From NCBI GenBank assembly GCA_949035555.1, contig CAROLD010000020.1, positions 1-6,205 of the forward strand: 6,205 nt of DNA, written 5' to 3'. Source of the DNA: an uncultured bacterium (GTDB taxonomy: Bacteria; Cyanobacteriota; Vampirovibrionia; Gastranaerophilales; Gastranaerophilaceae). Below, piece by piece: positions 1 to 6,205 of the stretch. Each line of letters opens with the position of its first letter. The stretch's first letter is position 1. A program made the translations under genes and the position numbers. The notes below the pieces were generated by a model, which saw nothing but the letters and a program-made list of their open reading frames with translations, had not been told where the DNA came from and did not search any database.

Positions 1-572
<572 letters not shown>

Positions 573-594
573 TATATAAATAACTCAATAAGTA

Positions 595-630
595 AAAAGG
601 CAGACCAAAAATTTTGTATCTGCCTTTTCT
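595..630 (+). terminator. Rho-independent terminator after the first PilZ-tailed gene
   Basis: A perfect 10-bp stem pairs AAAAGGCAGA (595-604) with TCTGCCTTTT (619-628) around a 14-base loop, and the 3' arm ends in a T-rich run. The A-rich 5' arm would also allow some activity on the opposite strand. It separates the first gene from the large adhesin gene, so the two are probably not cotranscribed. Confidence 0.85.
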
Positions 631-686
631 CTTAATTAAGATTTGTAAAATTTTCTAAAGATTTATTTCAAATTACTGAAGATTTT

Positions 687-718
687 TTGATAGAAAACCG
701 TTTATTAATACATATACT
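687..718 (+). promoter_or_regulatory. Weak candidate promoter for the large adhesin gene
   Basis: TTGATA (687-692) resembles a -35 box and TATACT (713-718) matches a -10 box at five of six positions, but the 20-base spacer is longer than the usual 16-18. The -10 candidate touches a 10-bp palindrome, TATTCGAATA (718-727). Three AAGATTT heptamers lie at and just upstream of the -35 (638, 658, 679). If used, the leader would be about 80 bases. The preceding terminator makes a promoter somewhere in 631-790 necessary, but this exact assignment is tentative. Confidence 0.25.
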
Positions 719-790
719 ATTCGAATATCATGCCAACTAACATGTATGCGAATAAAAAATCCAAGAATAATCAGTATTTTGAATAAATAT

Positions 791-798
791 GAAAGGAT
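791..798 (+). promoter_or_regulatory. Ribosome binding site of the large adhesin gene
   Basis: GAAAGGAT contains the Shine-Dalgarno core AAAGGA, with six bases between AGGA and the ATG at 804. This supports 804 over the in-frame ATG at 822, which has no comparable site. Confidence 0.7.
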
Positions 799-803
799 AG
801 AAC

Positions 804-3800
804 ATGACGAGACAAAGTAGAATGAACAAAAAACGAGCAATCGCCTTTATGCTCACAGGTTTATTCATGGTTCAGCAGACAATGGCTTTAAGCGTGTTTG
901 CCGCTGGTGTTGTGAGTTCCGGAGTTACAGGAACGGCAAATGGTAAAGGTGGAACAACATATAACATTGATCCTACTAAAACAAATGGCAACACTGGTTT
1001 CAGACAATATTCAGACTTCAATCTTGGAGCCAACGATATTGCAAACTTAAACTTTGCTGATATTAATACTTTTGTCAATTTAGTTGATAAACAAATCGTA
1101 ATTAACGGTATTGTTAACTCAATGAAAAACGGCGGTTTTTACAATGGTAAAGCAGTATTTGTTTCACCTAACGGTATGGTAGTTGGAGCATCAGGCGTTC
1201 TTAACGTTGGTTCACTCGGGGTTTATACTCCAACTCAGGGAAACTACGATTCATTAGTTAAAAACCAAACTGAGGCAGGACTTAACAGCATTATGAATTC
1301 AAACGGTTCTGCGGATATTACAATCAATGGTAAAATTATTTCTGCCGGAGATGTACATCTTCAAGGCGGACAAGTTGATGTTGCTAAAGGTGCAGGAATT
1401 ATTGGCGGTGTAAACTCTGCATCAATGTCAGTTCTATCAAGTCAAGAACAAGCTAATGCTCTTTTCTCAAATCTTGTAAATACAGCAAACTTAACAAACG
1501 GAAGCGACTTTGTAAGCAACGGCAAAGGTCAAATTATTATTAAATCTCAAAATGGTACTAATATTCACGGTGATATCGTAAACTACGCAAAAGGCGGAGA
1601 GTACACCGGACCATCTTCAACAAACCACAGCAGTATTGAAATCCTTAACTATGGAACAAATGGCGTGAATATTACAGGAAATATTGCTAACGCTAAAGGT
1701 CTTGTGCAATTAGACAACAACAGAGGCGATATGAATGTCGGCGGTAACATCAAAAATGATGGTACAACTCAAATTTATAACAACCCATTCTCAGCATTCA
1801 CACCTGTTGATCCTAATACAGGCTTGACAATTTCAGGTAATATTGATACTAAAGGTCAATTAAATATCCGTAACAAAGGCGGTAAAGGCTTAAATATTTC
1901 CGGTACTATAAACCACGACGGTAACGCATATGTTCAAAACGGTTACTTAGCTGATGAAATCGGTTATGATTATCAAGAGCAATCTAAGAAAAACAACACA
2001 GGTGCTATGAACATTACAGGCACATTCAACACTACAGGCAATGCAACTTTCTTAAATACAGAACACGGTGTTGACGGTATGAATGTTTCAGGTACTGTTA
2101 ACGTTGGCGGCAAAGGTACTTATACAAACCACGGTGCCGCAGGTTTAAATATTAAAAACAACGGTAAAATTGTTTCAGGTAATGGTTTAGAAATGTTAAA
2201 CACTGGCAACGGTGGTCTAAATATTACAGGAACCGCTGAAAATACCGGAGTTGCAAAAGTCACTAACGAAGCTGGCAGATTAACAATTGGCGGAACCTTT
2301 AAAAACAATGGAAATGCAACAGTATTAAATAACGGTACAGAATTAAACGTATCAGGAACAGTAAACAACAAAAATGGTGTTCTTGATATGAGAAATAACG
2401 GTGCTGACGGCTTTAACGTTGAAGAAACTGCAACAATTACTGCTAACGGCGGCTTAAAAATGCAAAACTACGGTGCTGGCGGTCTTAATGTAAATGGTAA
2501 AGTTGACAGTACAACTTCAGCTTACTATTATAACGAAGGCACTGCCGGCATGAACCTTAATGGTACAATAACCAACAATGGTACTGCAAATGTACTTAAC
2601 AAAGCAGGTGCGTTATTAATTGGCGGTTCTTTCACTAACACAGGTGATGCTACTTTCACTAATGATGGTAATAACTTAACTATTAACGGCTCTGTTGCTA
2701 ATAACGGCGGTACTCTTAATATGACTAACGCTAACGGAGCATTTGATATTAACGGTACTGTTTCTAACGATAACAACACTAACTTGACAAATAATGGTGC
2801 TAACGGGTTAAACGTTAATGGTACAGTTACTAACAACGGTGGCACTTTAGCTATGTTAAATACAGGCGCTAAAGGTTTAAACATTGCTCAAGCTGGTAAA
2901 GTTAATGCTAAAGGTTTAAGAATGGAAAACCGCGGTGCTGAAGGTTTGAATATCAACGGTACTGTTACTAACGTTGGTACCGCTGAAGTCCTTAACCAAG
3001 CAGGCGCGTTATTAGTTGGCGGTTCTTTCACTAACACAGGTGATGCTACTTTCACTAACAATGGCACTAACTTAACAGTTAACGGTTCAGTTACTAACAA
3101 AGGCAAAACTTTAACAATGTCAAATAAAAACGGTGCATTTGATGTTAACGGTTCTGTTTCTAACGAAGGCACAACAACTACAATGACTAACGCAGGTGCT
3201 AACGGATTAAATGTTAACGGTTCTGTTTTCTCTAACGGTGATTTGACAATGACTAATACCGGCGCTAAAGGTGTTAACATTGCATCAGCAGGAAGAGTAA
3301 ACGGTAACAATAACATTACAATTAACAATAACTCAAAAGGCGGAGTTAATGTTAAAGGTTTAGTAAATGCTAAAAATAATGTTAAAGTTCAAAGCAATAA
3401 CGGTAATGTAGTTATAGGTGATGAAACTGAAAATGACAACTACATTACAGCAGGCAAAAATATTGACATTACAGTTAATAATGGAAGCTTATTAAACTAT
3501 GGAGTAGTTAAAACATTACTCAACGCTGGCGGCGACTTGAATATGGATGTTACTGACGGTACAATCGGTCTAGGTGTTCAGCAAAAAGGCTGTGAAGGCT
3601 CCGGCTGTACAGGTATCGGAGAAATGGCTGACGGCTCAAGAGATTTTTCAAAATCAATCAACGCTAGTATTAGAGGTAAAGTTACAGCTAAGACTACAAA
3701 AGCAACAACGAAAGAAAATGATTTAGTTATAAACTATGCGGCAATTGATTCAGATATGAACATTGATACAATTAAAGCAGACGGAAGAGTTATCTTGACT

Positions 3801-5252
3801 GTTGATGATATGGCTCATATCAAAACAGGTAAACCAAGCGGAACCAGATACAACATGGTTAACGCTAGACCTGATGATAATTCAAAAACAAATATCGAAG
3901 GTACTGGAATTTCTCTAATTGCAAACGGTAGCATCGGAACTAAAGATAATAAAGTAACATTCATTCAAACAGGTGCTAAAGACGGATACAGCATGGATGC
4001 ACTTGCAAATGAAAATATCTACTTAAAAGAAAACAGCTTCAATGATGCTAACTACGGTAGAGAAAAAGAAATTGATACAAATAAAGTTTGTACAATGATT
4101 GCAAGAGAAGGCGACCTTGATGTTGAATTTGCTGGTAATACAACAATTGAAAACATCACAGCTGAAGGCGATATGAAAATCGTTACCCGCGGTAAAGAAA
4201 TGCATATCAAAAACCTTGGTCACATTGAAGATGACTCAGTAACTCCGGCAGACTACTTCGGACCTCGCCACGACGGTTATGAATTCGACGGACGTTATGA
4301 TAAAGATGACCACAAATCAGAAGTATTACCTAACTCAGTTGTAGTTAAAGCTCTTGATATTAACCACAACATCAGACCTACAGAAGAATTGGTTGACGGC
4401 GGTCACGAAGCTTGGGCAGGTTCTACAGTAAGAATTGACAACGCAGTTCTTGATAACGGAACATTAGATATCACAGCTGATAATGTTTACGCAAACGGTA
4501 TTGCTGCACACTTCAATAAAGACGGTTTTTCTAAAGTAAGAGACAACTCTACAAGCAAAGTTAAAGGTACAACTGAAATTCCTACAGGACACGCTGTAAG
4601 ACCTGATGACGTAACTGACACCGGCAGAGGCGAAACTGAAAGAAACTACTACTATCCTGAAGGCGATGGCGACGGTATCTTTGATGGAGTACCTTCAGAT
4701 GTTGACCCTGATGACGGAATTGTAGATGCAACACCATTAGAAATTCCGGATGATCCGGAAGAGCCGCCTACACCTCCAACTCCACCGGATCCTCCAACTC
4801 CGCCGGATCCTCCAACTCCGCCAACTCCTCCGGAACCTCCGGCACCACCTAAAGATGAGGATCCAAATTATGAAGGCGACGGACGAGTTACCTGGAAAAA
4901 ACAAACAGAAGACAATATCGATAATATCGACAAACGCCAATATATGAGATTTAATGTATCAGATACTAAAAACCCTGTAGCATTAGAAAGATCAAATAAC
5001 ATAGACGGACTAATCGATGTATCAAGAGGCGGTATCGCAGTAAAACACAACAATACTTTAAAAGTCGGCGATGTTGTTCCGGTTCACCTAACATACGGAG
5101 ACTTAGATATCCAGGCAGATGTTAAAGTCGTAACAGCATCAACAAACAGAGCAGGTACAATGTTTGTAAACCTCGACCAGGCAACAGCAAATAAACTTCT
5201 ATACTTGAATATATTACTTGAAGACTCAATGAACTTATCATTCAACCAATAG
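804..5252 (+). CDS. Giant exported filamentous-haemagglutinin-like adhesin with C-terminal PilZ-like domain
   Basis: 1482 residues. Residues 1-34 form a Sec signal peptide: a basic n-region with KKR at 9-11, a hydrophobic core, and likely cleavage near the Ala33-Ala34 pair. Residues ~36-145 resemble the haemagglutination/TPS domain (GFRQYSDFNLG at 65-75, an N-G turn at 101-102, SPNGM at 121-125, then VGASGVLNVGSLG), the region known in FhaB-type proteins to nucleate a beta-helix and address the export partner. Residues ~287-875 hold about 26 Asn/Gly-rich repeats of the type GLNVNGTV, predicted to form a long beta-helical shaft. Residues ~880-1285 are non-repetitive with three cysteines (930, 935, 1096). 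DGDGIFDG (1288-1295) resembles thrombospondin type 3 calcium sites. A Pro-rich linker spans 1321-1349, and the PilZ-like domain begins near 1377 with R1378xxxR1382 and D1405xS1407xxG1410. No LPXTG signal or C-terminal membrane anchor is seen. The likely role is adhesion at the cell surface, with the PilZ-like tail's ligand unproven. No TpsB-type transporter is in the window. Confidence 0.9.
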   Translation: MTRQSRMNKKRAIAFMLTGLFMVQQTMALSVFAAGVVSSGVTGTANGKGGTTYNIDPTKTNGNTGFRQYSDFNLGANDIANLNFADINTFVNLVDKQIVINGIVNSMKNGGFYNGKAVFVSPNGMVVGASGVLNVGSLGVYTPTQGNYDSLVKNQTEAGLNSIMNSNGSADITINGKIISAGDVHLQGGQVDVAKGAGIIGGVNSASMSVLSSQEQANALFSNLVNTANLTNGSDFVSNGKGQIIIKSQNGTNIHGDIVNYAKGGEYTGPSSTNHSSIEILNYGTNGVNITGNIANAKGLVQLDNNRGDMNVGGNIKNDGTTQIYNNPFSAFTPVDPNTGLTISGNIDTKGQLNIRNKGGKGLNISGTINHDGNAYVQNGYLADEIGYDYQEQSKKNNTGAMNITGTFNTTGNATFLNTEHGVDGMNVSGTVNVGGKGTYTNHGAAGLNIKNNGKIVSGNGLEMLNTGNGGLNITGTAENTGVAKVTNEAGRLTIGGTFKNNGNATVLNNGTELNVSGTVNNKNGVLDMRNNGADGFNVEETATITANGGLKMQNYGAGGLNVNGKVDSTTSAYYYNEGTAGMNLNGTITNNGTANVLNKAGALLIGGSFTNTGDATFTNDGNNLTINGSVANNGGTLNMTNANGAFDINGTVSNDNNTNLTNNGANGLNVNGTVTNNGGTLAMLNTGAKGLNIAQAGKVNAKGLRMENRGAEGLNINGTVTNVGTAEVLNQAGALLVGGSFTNTGDATFTNNGTNLTVNGSVTNKGKTLTMSNKNGAFDVNGSVSNEGTTTTMTNAGANGLNVNGSVFSNGDLTMTNTGAKGVNIASAGRVNGNNNITINNNSKGGVNVKGLVNAKNNVKVQSNNGNVVIGDETENDNYITAGKNIDITVNNGSLLNYGVVKTLLNAGGDLNMDVTDGTIGLGVQQKGCEGSGCTGIGEMADGSRDFSKSINASIRGKVTAKTTKATTKENDLVINYAAIDSDMNIDTIKADGRVILTVDDMAHIKTGKPSGTRYNMVNARPDDNSKTNIEGTGISLIANGSIGTKDNKVTFIQTGAKDGYSMDALANENIYLKENSFNDANYGREKEIDTNKVCTMIAREGDLDVEFAGNTTIENITAEGDMKIVTRGKEMHIKNLGHIEDDSVTPADYFGPRHDGYEFDGRYDKDDHKSEVLPNSVVVKALDINHNIRPTEELVDGGHEAWAGSTVRIDNAVLDNGTLDITADNVYANGIAAHFNKDGFSKVRDNSTSKVKGTTEIPTGHAVRPDDVTDTGRGETERNYYYPEGDGDGIFDGVPSDVDPDDGIVDATPLEIPDDPEEPPTPPTPPDPPTPPDPPTPPTPPEPPAPPKDEDPNYEGDGRVTWKKQTEDNIDNIDKRQYMRFNVSDTKNPVALERSNNIDGLIDVSRGGIAVKHNNTLKVGDVVPVHLTYGDLDIQADVKVVTASTNRAGTMFVNLDQATANKLLYLNILLEDSMNLSFNQ
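1662..3425 (+). repeat. Degenerate short beta-helix repeat array inside the adhesin
   Basis: About 26 copies of a motif of the form G-[LMVF]-N-[IV]-x-G-[TSN]-[VIF] recur every ~20-28 residues (protein residues ~287-875), for example GVNITG, GLNISG, GMNVSG, GLNINGTV, NLTVNGSV and ALLVGGSF. Several motif classes alternate (G-L-N-V-x-G, A-L-L-I-G-G, N-L-T-I-N-G, A-F-D-I-N-G), so successive rungs are not equivalent. Such Asn/Gly-rich periodicity is typical of right-handed parallel beta-helices in filamentous adhesins. The antisense strand over this array yields long spurious Pro/Leu/Val-rich open frames. Confidence 0.85.
2539..3333 (+). repeat. Higher-order tandem duplication of a ~396-bp (132-residue) block
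   Basis: Two consecutive blocks, about 2539-2934 and 2935-3333, align at an offset of 396 bases, rising to 399 in the second half through a one-codon insertion. A 43-base segment at 2620-2662 is identical to 3016-3058. Both copies run through the same order of rung types: GMNLNG/GLNING, ALLIGG/ALLVGG, NLTING/NLTVNG, AFDING/AFDVNG, GLNVNG. The higher identity inside this duplication than across the rest of the array marks it as the most recent expansion of the shaft. Exact block boundaries are arbitrary. Confidence 0.85.
4761..4850 (+). repeat. Pro-rich linker repeat coding for PPT/PPD units
   Basis: Codons 1320-1349 encode repeats of Pro-Pro-Thr, Pro-Pro-Asp and Pro-Pro-Glu, with a repeated nucleotide unit close to CCTCCAACTCCG and CCGGATCCT. 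It joins the extracellular passenger to the PilZ-like domain and should form a stiff extended spacer. It holds the position that the Asn-Asp tract holds in the upstream paralogue. Open frames seen here in other frames (Arg-rich or Leu-rich) are shadows of this repeat. Confidence 0.9.
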
Positions 5253-5277
5253 AAGAACAAATAGCCGAAATATAAAA

Positions 5278-5314
5278 AGAAGACCATCTAACTAAAAGTT
5301 AGATGGTCTTTTCT
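5278..5314 (+). terminator. Strong rho-independent terminator after the adhesin gene
   Basis: A 13-bp perfect stem (5281-5293 with 5297-5309) has a 3-base AAA loop and extends by AGA/TTT-type pairs at its base (5278-5280 with 5310-5312). It is followed by TTTTCT. It lies 25 bases after the adhesin stop. The flanking A-run and T-run make it plausible in both directions, but only a plus-strand gene is upstream. Confidence 0.92.
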
Positions 5315-5348
5315 ATGTAACAAATATTAAAAAAAATCATTCAAGCCG

Positions 5349-5377
5349 TTAAAAAATAAATATCATCGACTTAAAAT
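5349..5377 (+). promoter_or_regulatory. Candidate promoter for the small exported PilZ-like gene
   Basis: TTAAAA (5349-5354, four of six matches to TTGACA) and TAAAAT (5372-5377, five of six matches to TATAAT) are separated by 17 bases. The predicted start near 5384 gives a leader of roughly 25-40 bases. The strong terminator just upstream implies that the gene needs its own promoter. The region is very AT-rich, so chance matches are likely. Confidence 0.3.
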
Positions 5378-5407
5378 AGATAAAGCATCAAGTTTAATAT
5401 AAATGGC

Positions 5408-5911
5408 ATGTCACAAAGGAAAATGTGTTTAATTTTGAAAAACTATTCTAATATATTTTTAATAGGTTTGACTATGTTGACAGGTTTATACTTTACACCT
5501 GTTGGGTACGCTTCTGAAACAATTGATAAGACCGAAGCTATAAATACTATTACTTCGGCTAAGGAAAGCGAACAACGCTTTTATCCCAGATATGAAATAA
5601 AAAGATTAAAGAAACCTGTAGTCTTAGAACATGATAATTCAGGGATACTTGGACTTATTAACATATCGAGAGGCGGAATTGCCATTAGGCATAATAATTC
5701 ATTACAGCTTGATGATATCATTCATATACATTTACTCTACGAAGATATATCAATCCATACTAACGCACGTATTGTATTCTCTAGAAATGGAATAGCCGGG
5801 GCAGAATTCATTATAGATGAAGGAACAGACACATTTAATGAGCTTCTATACCTCAACGTTAAAGTTGAAGCTGACAACGGATTGCTTGTAACGAAACTTT
5901 CAGAAGGCTAA
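5408..5911 (+). CDS. Small exported single-domain PilZ-like protein
   Basis: 167 residues from the first ATG. Residues ~11-35 form a Sec signal peptide: Lys11, a hydrophobic core IFLIGLTMLTGLYF at 16-29, and a probable cleavage after Gly-Tyr-Ala35. A short polar stretch follows, then a PilZ-like domain from about residue 56 to 155. Both ligand motifs are kept: R57-FYP-R61 and N85-I-S87-R-G-G90. The stretch ISRGGIAIRHNN and the C-terminal ELLYLN match the tails of the two upstream genes, but overall identity is much lower, so it is an older or faster-evolving relative. There is no adhesin passenger, so it may be a soluble periplasmic or extracellular partner binding the same ligand or contacting the same anchor; this is inference. 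The start may instead be the in-frame ATG at 5423 (residue 6); both leave a signal peptide. Confidence 0.85.
   Translation: MSQRKMCLILKNYSNIFLIGLTMLTGLYFTPVGYASETIDKTEAINTITSAKESEQRFYPRYEIKRLKKPVVLEHDNSGILGLINISRGGIAIRHNNSLQLDDIIHIHLLYEDISIHTNARIVFSRNGIAGAEFIIDEGTDTFNELLYLNVKVEADNGLLVTKLSEG
5415..5420 (+). promoter_or_regulatory. Shine-Dalgarno-like AAAGGA that leaves the start of the small PilZ-like gene ambiguous
   Basis: AAAGGA is the only purine-rich site near the gene's 5' end, but it lies inside the frame opened by the ATG at 5408 and only two bases before the ATG at 5423. The spacing is too short for a good site for 5423, while 5408 has no visible site upstream. A third ATG at 5403 is out of frame and opens a 9-residue frame ending at 5432. 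Confidence 0.3.
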
Positions 5912-5950
5912 GGGGTAAAGGAAAACCTTATACTGAAATCCTATACAGGC

Positions 5951-5983
5951 AAAAAATTACGAGGTCCAAAAGAACCTCGCAAT
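5951..5983 (-). terminator. Terminator for the minus-strand gene, in the convergent intergenic region
   Basis: CGAGGT (5960-5965) pairs with ACCTCG (5974-5979), extended outward by ATT/AAT after one A-C mismatch and inward by one C-G pair. Read on the minus strand the hairpin is followed by TTTTTT (complement of 5951-5956), the arrangement expected for the gene ending at 6003. On the plus strand the following bases are only moderately T-rich (ATATTTT), so any action on the small PilZ-like gene would be weaker. Confidence 0.75.
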
Positions 5984-6002
5984 CAATATTTTAAATCATC
6001 TA

Positions 6003-6205
6003 TTATCTTAATTTTCTTCTTTGCGCGTGTTGAGCCATTCTAACTGATCTACGACCTGCACCTGCAACAGGTTGTTGTTGGCGGTTACCAATCATCTGAC
6101 CAATAGTTTGTAAACTTCCGCCAAGTTGCAATAAATCATCTTTACTAAATTTACCACCCTTAAATGCAGGTTCTTTAGTAGTCGCTTTTGCAGCATCAGT
6201 GCCTT
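6003..6205 (-). CDS. C-terminal 66 residues of an unrecognised protein with a basic tail (5' end outside window)
   Basis: On the minus strand a frame is open from the window edge (codon-complete from 6203) to a TAA at 6003-6005. The visible part begins with a Lys/Ala/Thr-rich stretch, then FKGGKFSKDDLLQLGGSLQ, a short probable helix (TIGQMIGN), a Gln/Pro/Gly/Ala-rich hinge and a strongly basic end (RRSVRMAQHAQRRKLR). No membrane segment, catalytic motif or known domain can be recognised. The frame is supported as coding by the absence of stops, its sensible codon use and the minus-strand terminator 20 bases beyond its stop. It converges on the small PilZ-like gene and no functional link to it is visible. 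The basic tail could bind nucleic acid or another acidic surface, but this is speculation. Confidence 0.65.
   Translation of the reverse strand, partial: GTDAAKATTKEPAFKGGKFSKDDLLQLGGSLQTIGQMIGNRQQQPVAGAGRRSVRMAQHAQRRKLR

Noticed and set aside
2120..3328. Minus-strand open frames of 83, 118 and 146 codons
   Set aside because: They are Pro/Leu/Val-rich reverse readings of the Asn/Gly/Thr-rich repeat array, with no independent start signals or recognisable protein features.
1662..3425. CRISPR-like periodic repeats
   Set aside because: The repeats are in-frame, degenerate at synonymous positions, lack constant unit length and unique spacers, and encode a coherent beta-helix pattern.
4737..4947. 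Arg/Trp-rich minus-strand frame and Arg/Leu-rich plus-strand frame over the Pro-rich linker
   Set aside because: Both are low-complexity shadows of the CCX-rich codons encoding the PPT/PPD linker.
804..5252. Naming the adhesin as a true FhaB or LktA orthologue
   Set aside because: Only the N-terminal domain pattern is shared. The rest is lineage-specific repeat sequence and no partner transporter is visible, so a gene symbol would overstate the evidence.
5403..5432. Nine-residue open frame as a leader peptide gene
   Set aside because: There is no ribosome binding site, no attenuator-like structure between it and the next start, and no informative codon run. It is mentioned only as a start-site ambiguity.
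5909..5933. Possible plus-strand terminator hairpin (TAAGG with CCTTA, or AAGG/CCTT around AAAA) after the small PilZ-like gene
   Set aside because: The stems are only 4-5 bp and no T-run follows. The nearby hairpin at 5951-5983 is the better candidate for the region.

Overview
The window is low-GC and gene-dense. It looks like a diderm (Gram-negative-type) bacterium with large surface adhesins, because the main gene starts like a filamentous-haemagglutinin (two-partner-secretion-like) exoprotein. The mix of a haemagglutinin-like N-terminus, Asn/Gly-rich beta-helix repeats and AT-rich codon use recalls gut Vampirovibrionia (Gastranaerophilales), but Fusobacteria-like or Elusimicrobia-like hosts cannot be excluded. 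The taxon is an inference, not read from a marker gene.

Layout. (1) Positions 1-572, plus strand: the 3' end of a gene whose start lies outside the window. It encodes an Asp-Asn hexanucleotide-repeat tract followed by a C-terminal PilZ-like domain, and ends at an intrinsic terminator (595-630). (2) Positions 804-5252, plus strand: a complete 1482-residue exported protein with a signal peptide, haemagglutinin-type N-terminal domain, about 26 short beta-helix repeats, an acidic/calcium-site-like segment, a Pro-rich linker and a C-terminal PilZ-like domain about three quarters identical to that of gene 1. It ends at a strong terminator (5278-5314). (3) Positions 5408-5911, plus strand: a 167-residue protein consisting of a signal peptide and a more divergent PilZ-like domain. 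(4) Positions 6003-6205, minus strand: the 3' end of an unrecognised basic-tailed protein, converging on gene 3, with its own terminator at 5951-5983.

The unifying theme is a cluster of three consecutive genes sharing a C-terminal PilZ-like domain that keeps both hallmark c-di-GMP-binding motifs, RxxxR and [D/N]xSxxG. At least two of the three products carry Sec signal peptides. PilZ domains are normally cytoplasmic receptors, so an exported family fused to giant adhesins is the notable signal here. It could be an envelope-located nucleotide sensor, or a PilZ fold reused as a surface-protein terminal or anchoring module. Terminators separate genes 1 and 2 and genes 2 and 3, so each is probably its own transcription unit. 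No TpsB-type transporter, c-di-GMP enzyme, RNA gene, IS element or CRISPR array is visible.
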